A stretch of 20,877 nucleotides of DNA, taken from positions 1 to 20,877 of IMG/VR virus record IMGVR_UViG_3300005909_000008, one strand, 5' to 3'. Positions 1 through 7,817 of this stretch are shown piece by piece (within the stretch, counting starts at the first letter, position 1; the number at the start of each line of letters is the position of its first letter). The DNA comes from a virus. Both the position numbers and the translations under genes were made by a program. The notes below the pieces were generated by a model, which ran no database searches, was not told where the DNA came from, and saw only the letters and a program-made list of their open reading frames with translations.

Positions 1-1
1 A

Positions 2-868
2 TACCTTAAAGATGTGCTTGGAGAAACCGCAGATAACGCCGACTCTATACTAAAGCTTTTAGCAACTCCAGATATATTGGATTACCTAAAACTTTTGATT
101 GGCGTTGAAGGCGAAAGGGATGCGGGCAAATCACTGACCGCATATTTAAAAGATATAGCCGGGGTTAGCAGCGAGAGAGATGATGGCAGTTCAGTAATCG
201 CTTATTTGCAAAATATGGTTGGTGTTAAATCCGAAAGGGACGGTGGAAAATCATTGACTGAATATGTTAAAAATATATTTGGAATCAACAGTGAGAAGGA
301 TGCCGGTAATAGCCTTTCGGTATACCTGCAAGAGACACTAGGTAAGGTGTCAGAGAAGGATTCAGAACACAGCTTACTATTATACTTGCAAAATATATTT
401 GGAATCAACAGTGAGAAGGATGCCGGTAATAGCCTTTCGGTATACCTGCAAAATATGGTTGGTACCGACATCGAAAAGGATGCCGCTGAAGGAACCGGGA
501 GTAGCCTGGTGAAATCGTTGAACCATGTGCACGGGGCGCATTGGCACGGGGCCAACCATGGGTGTGGCGACATTCCCGTGGCTTGTGGTTCGTGGAATTT
601 CGGGTCAAGCGCTCCTTATGCGGCAAAGCTCATTAATGAATATATGGCGTATGAAGATCTTGACGGCAACGGGTTGATTTATGGCCGTGATTTCAAGGTA
701 GCAGATAGCGAAGACAAGCCCCCTATGTTATTTTCTGTAGAGGACAATCCGGCATGGACCAATCCCCCTGTCGAGGTGTCTTGGGCCGCTCTTAAAGCAT
801 GGGGCAATAACCCAAATGCGGCACCAAACCCTTTGAGCGGTGTTGTCCCTGTTATAGAGGTCGAATAA
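2..868 (+). CDS. Repeat-containing phage structural protein, 5' end missing
   Basis: The reading frame is open to the left edge, and the residues before the first possible start (GTG at 14) already fit the repeat pattern (YLKDVLG), so the gene begins upstream. The visible part has seven 20-residue repeats of the type Y-L-Q-N-I-F-G followed by SEKDAG and SLS, probably helical. A His-rich stretch follows (about residues 173-184 of the visible part: HVHGAHWHGANH), which could bind metal, and then a non-repeated C-terminal part of about 100 residues. The stop TAA overlaps the start of the PAAR gene (TAATG), so the two are probably translationally coupled. Similar 20-residue repeats occur in phage particle proteins. 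A role next to the spike tip is inferred only from the neighbour; no enzyme domain is recognised. Confidence 0.7.
   Translation, partial: YLKDVLGETADNADSILKLLATPDILDYLKLLIGVEGERDAGKSLTAYLKDIAGVSSERDDGSSVIAYLQNMVGVKSERDGGKSLTEYVKNIFGINSEKDAGNSLSVYLQETLGKVSEKDSEHSLLLYLQNIFGINSEKDAGNSLSVYLQNMVGTDIEKDAAEGTGSSLVKSLNHVHGAHWHGANHGCGDIPVACGSWNFGSSAPYAAKLINEYMAYEDLDGNGLIYGRDFKVADSEDKPPMLFSVEDNPAWTNPPVEVSWAALKAWGNNPNAAPNPLSGVVPVIEVE
83..502 (+). repeat. Seven in-frame 60-bp tandem repeats
   Basis: Tyrosine codons opening each unit fall at 83, 143, 203, 263, 323, 383 and 443, an exact 60-base period. Units are diverged except that 270-331 and 390-451 are identical over 62 bases, pointing to a recent duplication or gene conversion two units apart. 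The repeat encodes a 20-residue unit with conserved Tyr, Gly and an (S/G)E(K/R)D core. Confidence 0.9.
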
Positions 869-1185
869 TGCCAAGACAAACAAGGCTGGGGGATCTGACG
901 GTTGGTGTCGGTTCTCATGGATTGCCGTGTTGTCCTCATGGGATAGTGGGCTTTAGAATTACAGGGTCTTCTGATACCTACACGAATGATAAAAAATCTT
1001 CTAGAGCTCCAATTGATTTCGCCGTGCATTCTTGCCCACATTGCGGTGTCAATATGACCATCTCAGGCAGCCCCGACGTTTTTATCAATAGCCACCAGGC
1101 GCACAGATTAGGAGATATGGTGACAGAATTTTGTGGAGTTGGTGTTACCGTTACCGGCTCTCCTGATACATTTGATAATGATTGA
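868..1185 (+). CDS. PAAR-domain spike-tip protein
   Basis: This 105-residue protein has the size and pattern of PAAR proteins, which form the sharp metal-stabilised cone capping the central spike of contractile tails and type VI secretion systems (T4 gp5.4 is the phage example). Seen here: an N-terminal TRLGD start, two Gly-rich strands each ending in GSPD or GSSDT (near residues 34, 67 and 97), and Cys/His clusters (CCPHG at about 21-25, CPHCG at about 55-59, SHQAHRLGD at about 74-82) able to ligate zinc. The start overlaps the previous stop (TAATG) and has an AGAGGT site upstream, so it is coupled to the repeat protein. A terminator follows. Confidence 0.8.
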   Translation: MPRQTRLGDLTVGVGSHGLPCCPHGIVGFRITGSSDTYTNDKKSSRAPIDFAVHSCPHCGVNMTISGSPDVFINSHQAHRLGDMVTEFCGVGVTVTGSPDTFDND

Positions 1186-1231
1186 CTCACCTACTTCTCA
1201 ATTCTCTTTGTGAAAATAAAATAAAACATAG

Positions 1232-1267
1232 AAAAGCCTTCATGCTATTCGGTATGAGGGCTTTTTT
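1232..1267 (+). terminator. Rho-independent terminator after the PAAR gene
   Basis: An inverted repeat AAAGCCTTCAT / ATGAGGGCTTT (one G-T wobble, loop about 10 bases) runs into a six-T tract at 1262-1267. It ends the PAAR transcription unit. Confidence 0.85.
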
Positions 1268-1445
1268 ATACTCTTCCCAGTTCAAAAAACAATAAAAAAC
1301 CGAAATTTTATATATAATTCCCTTTATATATCTATATACAATGTATATGAAACACCAATTCTTTACATTATAAAGAAACTCGCATAATTGTGAACTTTAA
1401 AGGTTTTGCATGAAAAAGTTTATTAATTAAAATTGCGAGGTAGAG
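1268..1445 (+). promoter_or_regulatory. AT-rich leader of the capsid gene, possible promoter
   Basis: No gene is visible between the terminator and the capsid gene; the stretch is very AT-rich. A weak sigma-70-like pair is TTTACA at 1362-1367 and CATAAT at 1383-1388, with a short 15-base spacer. Several TATATA runs near 1308-1345 could also be late-promoter material. The capsid start has a GAGG site at 1437-1440. A promoter here is expected because a terminator precedes a highly expressed gene, but the exact site is a guess. Confidence 0.3.
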
Positions 1446-3065
1446 ATGGGAAAAACAACGAAGTACGATGAACGAGTAGTTGACATTGCACAGAGAGCAG
1501 AAGCGATGAAAAGCGTTCTTTTGGAATCTGTTGTCGATCAAACAACCGGTGAATTTATTGGTAGCAGAGCAGAGCAGCAAGAAAGATTGTCTGCGGCTGC
1601 AAAGGGCAGTATCTATGAATCCCTTGGAAAAGGCGGAGCAATGGTTCTTGCCACTCATTCCAAGAGTTTGCAGAGCTATTGTAATCAGGCTGGTATGCCA
1701 AATGATGAAACTCTGGCAACGGCTCACAAAGCCCTTGAGAATGCTGTTCTTATAACATCCGGGGAAGCCAACGAGCTCACTGGTATTTTTGAAGCGGCTG
1801 GTGATGAGATATCTTCCTCCGATGGCATCCTGATGCGTGACCGCATGGTTGCATTGATCCTGCCGGTTATGCTGCAATCCATCACAACCCAGATGATCAC
1901 TTCCATTCCTGGGGACTTCAATCAGTCCGAAATGTTCAAAATTTCAAAAGTGGCCGGTTCCACTTTCGGTGATCTGACAAAAGGCGATGTGATCGATTAT
2001 GATTACAATTCCCGCTATTCCGTGATGGATCAGCGTTGGAGTGCTCCCGATGGCGACGACACGGAAGTTGGTGGTGCTGCATCCACTACAGCAAACTTTT
2101 TCCAGTTTGATTCGAACACTGTTTTCGGCAAAGTTTACCCCATTAAACAGAAAAGTATCAAAATTTTGCATGATCATGATATCGTCGCTGCTGATAATGG
2201 TTCCGGTAGTATTTTTGGTACTTTCCTGGTCGGTGAAACAATTGTCAATGTTACCGGCACCGTTGATTATACAACCGGCACTGTGAACCCCGTATTCTCT
2301 GTGGCTGTTGCGGATGGGATTGAAGTTGATATCGGATATGATGTGGATATTGAAAAAGACCCCACATTGATTCCCCGCGTTGATCATGTTATGGCATCTG
2401 AAACACTTTATCCCCATGAATCTGCAATTAGTGCATCCACAACTTTGCAAGCCCTCTGGGGTCTGCGGCGTGAATACAACATGAATGCGGATAACATGGC
2501 AATGCAAGCCATGAGGAATCTGCTTTCCGCTGACAAAGATAGAAAAATTCTCCGCGACCTGTACTATTTTGCGAAGAATGCCACCTCTTGGGACATGACC
2601 GTTCCGGCTGGTACCTATTTTCACGAGCATTACGAAACCATCAAACAAACCCTGCTGAATATTGATACCATGCTGGTTTCTCAGACAGGATTTAGTGGTC
2701 TTGTTGGCCTGGTTGGTGATCCCAAAGCGTGCGCGGTTTTCCGTAGCATGAAGGCTCCCTTCTTTGTGCCAGCACCCGGTTATCGAAAAATGGCACAGCC
2801 CCATTACGTGGGCCGTCTTTTCGGCATGTGGGACTTGTTCGAAGATCCCGCAGGTACAGAATATTCGGCCTTGTGTTTCGCCAAGGGTCAGAGCCATGGC
2901 GAAGCTGGTTATGTGGCCGGTGACGCGATTCCCGCCCTGTCCTTTAAGCACCCGACCATGACCGATCTGGTTTATCGTTCCACTCTGTGGGAGCTTGGTT
3001 ATCGTGACCTGAATCCGTTCTATGGAAGGAAATGTTTCACCATTCTCAACATCATTGCGACTTAA
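1446..3065 (+). CDS. Major capsid protein
   Basis: This 539-residue protein is the candidate major head protein. The N-terminal part is helical and charged (about residues 1-120), as in the delta/N-arm regions of HK97-fold capsid proteins. The middle has an SIPGDF / STFGDLTKGD stretch followed by beta-rich sequence (about 200-300), and the C-terminal part carries aromatic strands ending in LGYRDLNPFYGRKCFTILNI. Its place directly before the sheath, its own leader and terminator-separated unit, and its length fit a T4-type or jumbo-type capsid protein. Residues about 255-300 look like an inserted beta domain (GTFLVGETIVNVTGTVDYTT), possibly surface-exposed. The ATG at 1446 is chosen for the GAGG site five bases upstream. 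The identification rests on overall pattern and gene order, not on a unique motif. Confidence 0.7.
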   Translation: MGKTTKYDERVVDIAQRAEAMKSVLLESVVDQTTGEFIGSRAEQQERLSAAAKGSIYESLGKGGAMVLATHSKSLQSYCNQAGMPNDETLATAHKALENAVLITSGEANELTGIFEAAGDEISSSDGILMRDRMVALILPVMLQSITTQMITSIPGDFNQSEMFKISKVAGSTFGDLTKGDVIDYDYNSRYSVMDQRWSAPDGDDTEVGGAASTTANFFQFDSNTVFGKVYPIKQKSIKILHDHDIVAADNGSGSIFGTFLVGETIVNVTGTVDYTTGTVNPVFSVAVADGIEVDIGYDVDIEKDPTLIPRVDHVMASETLYPHESAISASTTLQALWGLRREYNMNADNMAMQAMRNLLSADKDRKILRDLYYFAKNATSWDMTVPAGTYFHEHYETIKQTLLNIDTMLVSQTGFSGLVGLVGDPKACAVFRSMKAPFFVPAPGYRKMAQPHYVGRLFGMWDLFEDPAGTEYSALCFAKGQSHGEAGYVAGDAIPALSFKHPTMTDLVYRSTLWELGYRDLNPFYGRKCFTILNIIAT

Positions 3066-3079
3066 GAGGGAGGGGATGA

Positions 3080-3556
3080 ATGGACACGATTAAAATCAAA
3101 CTTGAAAATCCAACTGGCAATAGGTTCCTTGTCAATTTTCCCGGGCATAGGGTTGAGATCCCACCTTATGCCTACGGGGAAAATTCCGTGGTTATTGATC
3201 TCCCGGACCTGCCTATCGTTGGCCGGTGGCTGGATAGCCTTATTTCTAAGCATAGAGCCATCAAAGTAACCCCAGTTGAGTCTGATGAAGGTTGTTTTGA
3301 CCCGGATGAATCTGACAACGATGAACTTGTTCAGAACCCAGGCCCGGACGAATCCGTCCCGGTTGAACTTGACCCGGATGAATCTGACAACGATGAAACT
3401 CTTGACCTTTTTAAGCTTGACGTTATTTCCGCCAAAGAAACTGGTGGCGGATGGTGGACGGTAGAAATGAAGGACATTGAAGATATCAAGGTCCGAGGTT
3501 GTGAGGATGAAGATGCGGCCATTATTGAAGCTTTTAATAAATATATGAAGGGGTAA
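3080..3556 (+). CDS. Small acidic repeat protein between capsid and sheath
   Basis: I do not recognise this 158-residue protein. The first 65 residues look like a compact beta domain (IKIKLENPTGNRFLVNFPGH). Residues about 66-110 form an extremely acidic linker with two exact copies of DPDESDNDE and a degenerate copy (PDESVPVELDPDE) between them. The last 45 residues (GGGWWTVEMKDIEDIKVRG... ending in AFNKYMKG) may be a second small domain. A strong GGGAGGGG site precedes the ATG, and the sheath start follows four bases after the last codon. Position suggests a head decoration, head-completion or sheath-related virion protein. Confidence 0.75.
   Translation: MDTIKIKLENPTGNRFLVNFPGHRVEIPPYAYGENSVVIDLPDLPIVGRWLDSLISKHRAIKVTPVESDEGCFDPDESDNDELVQNPGPDESVPVELDPDESDNDETLDLFKLDVISAKETGGGWWTVEMKDIEDIKVRGCEDEDAAIIEAFNKYMKG
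3297..3397 (+). repeat. Direct repeat encoding DPDESDNDE
   Basis: A 29-base sequence is repeated exactly at 3297-3325 and 3369-3397, 72 bases apart and in frame. A degenerate third copy lies between them around 3342-3361. The repeat makes the acidic linker of the small protein prone to expansion or contraction. Confidence 0.9.
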
Positions 3557-3559
3557 TTC

Positions 3560-5284
3560 ATGAAAAATACAATTACCAACGCTGCCGAAATAACAATTCT
3601 CAATGTGATTGACAATACGTTCAAGACCGGCGGGGGGCCTGTCTCTGTCGGTGGAACGGTTGTTATTGCATCCAAAGGGCCGGTCGGGGTAGTTACCCAG
3701 GTCAGGGATGAGAATTGGCAAGATATTTTCGGCAAACCGTTGACCAAAAAAACCACTGGAATGGAAGGATTGCGCCACTTGGCCGATGCCACACCTTATT
3801 GCAACTACGTGAATGTTGTCCGGGTTGTTGACGCAACAGCAAAGTTCCCATCACTGGCTTTTGCTTTTGGGAAAGACACGGGCGATTGGGAGGCCGGTGA
3901 TTATGTAGTGGGCGATCTTATCAACCATACTGACACCACGACTGTCCTTCGGTGTATCGCTGATTGTACTACGGTAGCAGAACCAGCGGCGGCGGGTACT
4001 GATGTTGAATGGGAAATCTTCACGATTTATGAAACAGCCGATGCCGAAGCCTATGGTACCACCTTAACCTTGGCCGCTTCTGATTTGATGCTTATCGCTC
4101 CTGTTGACGGTGATCCGTCTGTAAATCGGGCGATTGAATTTGAGAACATAGACACGGTCAAAGAGCGGTTTGATATTGTCATCACTGACAAGGATAGTCT
4201 GGGCGATACATACACCCTTGAGTCCTTTACCGTGGGTGTGAATCCAGATGATGTCGATGATATGGGCCGTCCTGCTTATATCGAAACTGTGTTTGAGCAG
4301 CAATCAGATCTTTTTTCCTGTGACTGGAATGAGGATCTTGCCTGGGCAGATGCCCTGGAAACCCTTCAAGCCATTGAAGACACCGTAGCCTCTCCCAAAT
4401 CTTTTGCCTTTGTGGGTGGTACTAACGGTGGCGAGCCGACAACCGAAAACTGGACCGATGCCTGGGATCTTCTCAAGAATGAAAGCATCACGGTAAATCT
4501 CTTGTTTGCTGCCGGTTCATACGACACCGATGTTGTTGCAAATATTGCGGCCATTGCCGATCTCCGTCATTGCGCAGCCTTTGCTGATATTCCTCCGTAC
4601 TTGCCCCATGATGAGGCCATCACCTGGCTTACCGATGCGGGTATCACCTCTCGCCATATGAGAGCGTACCATTCTCCATTTAGCGCTTCCGATCCTTGGC
4701 GGGGCGGAAAAACTGTTTGGGGTGTATCTGGTGCTGCTGTTGCTTCCAAAGCCATTTGTAATGCCATCTTTACGGGTAGTGTGCCGGGTGTGCATTATGC
4801 TCCTGCCGGCGCCAAAAGAGGCATGCTAAAACGCACTGGTGTAAAATCATTGTTTCCGGATGACATTATTAATCGTGATGACCTCTATACTGCCAGGATC
4901 AATCCCGTTATTGCATTTGATACAGGGGGTGCGGTCATTGATGATGATCTAACGCTTCATTATATGCAAAACTACAGCCGGTTTGGTTGGGTCAATGATA
5001 TCCTGGACTACATTGACCATAGGTTTCTTGAAGCGGCGGGGTATGCCAAGTTTGAGCCGGATGGGTTAACGTATAAGATTTTGAATACTCTGACCAAAGA
5101 GATCCTGGAACAACTTGTTACCTCCGGCGCACTTGTCCCCCCCAGGAATCCCGCAGAAGATGGGTCAGAGCCGTTTATCCTCACGATTAAACAACTTGAG
5201 ATTGATTTGTGGCATGTGGAATGGGCTATTTGCCCCACTGGCAGCGCTCGCCGAATTGCTGGACAACCGGTCCTTATTAAATAA
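3560..5284 (+). CDS. Contractile tail sheath protein
   Basis: This 574-residue protein forms the outer contractile sheath around the tail tube. Typical sheath features are visible: an N-terminal segment with VSVGGTVVIASKGPVGVVTQV and EGLRHLADATPYCNYVNVVRVVD (about 27-91), a variable middle domain, an Asp-rich core with a WTDAWDLL helix and NLLFAAGSYDTDVVANIAAIADLR (about 300-340), and the conserved C-terminal part (AARINPVIAFDTGGAVI-like strand, GWVNDILDYIDHRFLEAAGYAKFEPDG near 476-505, ending in WHVEWAICPTGSARRIAGQPVLIK). Sheath subunits interlock by N- and C-terminal strands. It lies upstream of the tube gene, as usual in myophages. An AAGGGG site precedes the ATG. Confidence 0.85.
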   Translation: MKNTITNAAEITILNVIDNTFKTGGGPVSVGGTVVIASKGPVGVVTQVRDENWQDIFGKPLTKKTTGMEGLRHLADATPYCNYVNVVRVVDATAKFPSLAFAFGKDTGDWEAGDYVVGDLINHTDTTTVLRCIADCTTVAEPAAAGTDVEWEIFTIYETADAEAYGTTLTLAASDLMLIAPVDGDPSVNRAIEFENIDTVKERFDIVITDKDSLGDTYTLESFTVGVNPDDVDDMGRPAYIETVFEQQSDLFSCDWNEDLAWADALETLQAIEDTVASPKSFAFVGGTNGGEPTTENWTDAWDLLKNESITVNLLFAAGSYDTDVVANIAAIADLRHCAAFADIPPYLPHDEAITWLTDAGITSRHMRAYHSPFSASDPWRGGKTVWGVSGAAVASKAICNAIFTGSVPGVHYAPAGAKRGMLKRTGVKSLFPDDIINRDDLYTARINPVIAFDTGGAVIDDDLTLHYMQNYSRFGWVNDILDYIDHRFLEAAGYAKFEPDGLTYKILNTLTKEILEQLVTSGALVPPRNPAEDGSEPFILTIKQLEIDLWHVEWAICPTGSARRIAGQPVLIK

Positions 5285-5301
5285 TCAAAAGAGGTGATTT
5301 T

Positions 5302-6024
5302 ATGAAATTTAATTATTCAAACTATAAGGAGGATCGAGATATTGTCCCGGCCCCCTTAATGGCGAGAGAAAACCCCAATAAGGATGACCCCGATGGTCTT
5401 ATCCTTGAAAATGTCGACTCTGCCGGTGAGCTGGCAAGCGCCCAGATGCGATCCATGGCCATGAACGTTGTCCTGGCATGGGTTAATGGTGAAGACTTTT
5501 CTTACCTGGCCTTTGACGAATTCATGGTCGGGATGGCGGATCTTGACGGTGACGATGAATTAACCGATGAAGAAATAGCCGTTTATGAAGATCTATGGCA
5601 GATGGCCGCAGATGCCATGCTTTCTCTTGGTGCCGATGCTGACAATGTTGAGGAATTCCTTGACGGCGAAGATGATACTGCCGGTGAAAAACTTGGTGGT
5701 TTCCTGTCCGGTATCATGGACAAGATGCCGTCATCTGATAGCGAGATAACAACCTCATTCGCAACCGGAGTCGATGGCGCTGTCTTTGAGTGTGCTGGTG
5801 GTCTTGAAGGTATCGAAGATACCATTCTTGAAGCCGCATATAAAAAGACCAAGGTGGTCCGTGGCGGGAAAGTGGTGATTAAAAAGAAACGCATTTCCGG
5901 AAAAGTTCGTTTGTCATCAGCTCAAAGGGCGGGCCTCAAAAAAGCCAGACGCAAATCGAACACCTCTGCTGCTAAACTGCACAGGGCCAAATCTGCTCGT
6001 GTAAGAAAAAAACGAGGCATGTAA
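5302..6024 (+). CDS. Virion protein with acidic body and basic tail
   Basis: This 240-residue protein has two opposite halves. Residues 1-175 are acidic and helical and include DLDGDDELTDEE at about 74-85, which places Asp at positions 1, 3 and 5, Leu at 8 and Glu at 12 of an EF-hand calcium loop (the usual Gly at 6 is Asp). Residues 180-240 are dense in Lys and Arg (KKKRISGKVRLSSAQRAGLKKARRK, ending VRKKRGM), which suggests nucleic-acid or acidic-surface binding. An AGAGGTGA site lies just before the ATG, and the gene sits between sheath and tube-initiator-like genes. I do not recognise a family. It could be a minor structural or assembly protein. Confidence 0.75.
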   Translation: MKFNYSNYKEDRDIVPAPLMARENPNKDDPDGLILENVDSAGELASAQMRSMAMNVVLAWVNGEDFSYLAFDEFMVGMADLDGDDELTDEEIAVYEDLWQMAADAMLSLGADADNVEEFLDGEDDTAGEKLGGFLSGIMDKMPSSDSEITTSFATGVDGAVFECAGGLEGIEDTILEAAYKKTKVVRGGKVVIKKKRISGKVRLSSAQRAGLKKARRKSNTSAAKLHRAKSARVRKKRGM

Positions 6025-6027
6025 CGC

Positions 6028-6660
6028 ATGTCCTACTTGTGGGATCAGGGGAAGGCCGTGGGGAATAATGACCCCGCTGCTTCCCCTTACTTAAAAACCT
6101 GGATTTCCCAGGGAAACGTTCTTGTTTGTGGCGTTACCGGGGAAGGCACATCAAAAGAGATCCAGGCCAATTGGGACTCTCCTTTTGAGGGGGAATCCGC
6201 CGGGTCAAAAATTGGAGAGGTGACCGGTGGTGGAGAGGTGACCGGTGGCGTGGCTCAAGTTGTGACAGGCAGGACAAGTATCACCACGTTTCAATCCCGG
6301 CAGGTCTGGGGCGGAAATAGGCCAACTCAATTTAACGTTGTTCTACAACTTTATGCTTTAAGTGATCCGCAAACCGAGGTTATGGATGCCCTTGCTGCGC
6401 TTGAAAGAATGGCATCTCCTCAGGTCAACAGCACCGTGCCGGTAAGCCTTACAGGGAATTCAGCAGGGAATCACTTCGGAAGAATCCCCGGAACAGTAAT
6501 GATAAATATTGGCCGGAATGCCATTTACCCAGATTGTGTAATTGAAAGCGTATCTGTCCCTTTGGACAAAGAAGTGAACAAAGATGGATTGTTTATCCGC
6601 GCAGAAGTGAATCTCAGCATCCAAACTATGCAAATGCTTAACAGGTCCGATATCAGATAA
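6028..6660 (+). CDS. Tail tube / baseplate tube-initiator-like protein
   Basis: This 210-residue protein ends in the pattern of tube-fold proteins: QFNVVLQLYALSD, then GRIPGTVMINIG and the beta-hairpin CVIESVSVPLDKEVNKDGLFIRAEVNLSIQTMQML. The phrase 'Asp-Gly, hydrophobic strand, Ser-Ile-Gln-Thr' is common in T4 gp54/gp48-like tube-baseplate connectors. There is a small internal direct repeat (GEVTGG twice, 6219-6248). It starts three bases after the previous stop, with a GAGG inside that gene's end. Function as tail-tube cap or initiator is an inference from fold-like pattern and from its position beside the tube gene. Confidence 0.6.
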   Translation: MSYLWDQGKAVGNNDPAASPYLKTWISQGNVLVCGVTGEGTSKEIQANWDSPFEGESAGSKIGEVTGGGEVTGGVAQVVTGRTSITTFQSRQVWGGNRPTQFNVVLQLYALSDPQTEVMDALAALERMASPQVNSTVPVSLTGNSAGNHFGRIPGTVMINIGRNAIYPDCVIESVSVPLDKEVNKDGLFIRAEVNLSIQTMQMLNRSDIR

Positions 6661-6684
6661 CGGTACGGACAAAAGGAGCCTATA

Positions 6685-7212
6685 ATGGCCAATATTTCAG
6701 GTGTGCAGGGGAATGTAGCCCTGGTAAAAAAATCGTACAAAAAACTTTTGGCACTCGGAGAGGGCGTTTCTGGTGATGAATTCAAAATGACCATTGAAGG
6801 ATACCCGGATATTACCTATTTAATCCAAACATCTCAACTTCCTGCTCTTATGCGAGAAAATATTGAGTCGTTTGGGCCTCATGGCGTTCAATTCAACCAG
6901 CAGGGCCGGTTTAAAAATGCCCAGGAAGTTCCCATTTCATTCAAAGAAGTCATCACGGGGGTTGCATATCAAGCGATCCGTGAATGGGTCAAAGACAAAA
7001 AATATCTTAAGGTCGTCGTGGGACTGCTTGGTGAAAGTTTTACCTCTTCCAACGAAAACAACACTGTTGTGATGGAAGATTGTTGGCTTGAATTGGAAGG
7101 AGCTGACCTTTCCGTTGAAGATGGTGCAACATTAATTAAGCCTTCCGGGACACTCCATGCGAATTGGGTTGGTTGGCTTGATGATGAAGCAGAATTACTT
7201 TCAATGGAGTAA
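6685..7212 (+). CDS. Tail tube protein
   Basis: This 175-residue protein has the size and pattern of T4 gp19-like tail tube subunits, which stack as hexameric rings inside the sheath. Seen: an early strand EFKMTIEGYPDITYLIQTSQLPALMRENIESFGPHGVQFNQQGRFKNAQEVPISFKEV (about 32-92), then a helix AYQAIREWVKDKKY, and strands around CWLELEGADLSVEDG near the C-terminus. The conserved Ile-Gln-Thr-Ser-X-Leu-Pro and the Phe-Gly-Pro-X-Gly loop are typical of tube proteins. A good AGGAG site lies seven bases before the ATG. It follows the tube-initiator-like gene. Confidence 0.8.
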   Translation: MANISGVQGNVALVKKSYKKLLALGEGVSGDEFKMTIEGYPDITYLIQTSQLPALMRENIESFGPHGVQFNQQGRFKNAQEVPISFKEVITGVAYQAIREWVKDKKYLKVVVGLLGESFTSSNENNTVVMEDCWLELEGADLSVEDGATLIKPSGTLHANWVGWLDDEAELLSME

Positions 7213-7218
7213 TCACTC

Positions 7219-7767
7219 TTGACTCCTACACAGCTTCTTGATGAAGCAAAAACAAGATTTACGGTGCTTTATCACAACGATACAACATCCTTAAATATAC
7301 TTTTGAAACAGGCTCTTGGCAAGTATCAAGAGAAGGCAGGATCTGTCGGGACGGTTCAAATAAACCCGGAAGATGAGGGTGCGATTAGTCTCCCATCTGA
7401 CTATCTTGAAATCATGACGGCCATGGACGCGAATACAAGGTATATTGAAAGCTCTATCCAAAACGATAAAATAGACATTGTAGTCATTGATGATGAAACT
7501 GAATTTCCTGTCACGGTGCATTATTTTCAAAATCTCAGAGAATGGGTTCTTACTGAGAGTCTGCCCCCTGGAATGACCAGCATTCTACTTGATTATCTTG
7601 TGGCTCTGATTGATGTCCCAAACACAGAGAGGGAGAGAGCTGTGGCCGCAGCTACCAACATAGCTATTGAATTGCCGTCAAAGCAGGAACTTAGAGAAAG
7701 AGTTCTACAGCTTGAGGAGGCCATGGAAGAATCCAGATCAATTGGTATCCCTGTAGCAGTGTGGTAA
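7219..7767 (+). CDS. Head-tail adaptor / neck-like protein, TTG start
   Basis: This 182-residue protein starts at TTG, six bases after the tube stop. There is no ATG before codon 56 and the sequence reads as a natural N-terminus (MTPTQLLDEAKTRFTVLYHNDTTSLNILLKQALGKYQEKAG), so the TTG is preferred. The only SD-like site (GGAG in the last tube codons, about 7206-7209) is about nine bases away. The helical N-terminus, a SLPSDYLEI middle and a long C-terminal helix (KQELRERVLQLEEAMEES) resemble the small connector/adaptor proteins that seal the head-tail joint. The placement is by pattern; a tail-completion role is possible. Confidence 0.55.
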   Translation: MTPTQLLDEAKTRFTVLYHNDTTSLNILLKQALGKYQEKAGSVGTVQINPEDEGAISLPSDYLEIMTAMDANTRYIESSIQNDKIDIVVIDDETEFPVTVHYFQNLREWVLTESLPPGMTSILLDYLVALIDVPNTERERAVAAATNIAIELPSKQELRERVLQLEEAMEESRSIGIPVAVW

Positions 7768-7817
7768 AAATAACAGGTCTAAAAATAATAAAACATAAAT
7801 AAAGAGGAGTAATCACG

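Noticed and set aside
83-502. Possible CRISPR array from regularly spaced repeats
   Set aside because: The 60-base periodicity is an in-frame protein repeat with no unique spacers; repeat units are diverged.
1944-2951. Long minus-strand open frame (335 codons) opposite the capsid gene
   Set aside because: It is the antisense shadow of a strongly supported plus-strand gene; its Cys/His-rich sequence looks unlike a real protein and no ribosome site or neighbours support it.
3062-3778. Minus-strand open frame spanning the acidic protein and sheath start
   Set aside because: It crosses two well-supported plus-strand starts and their SD sites, and contains a mirror of the acidic repeat, a sign of a shadow.
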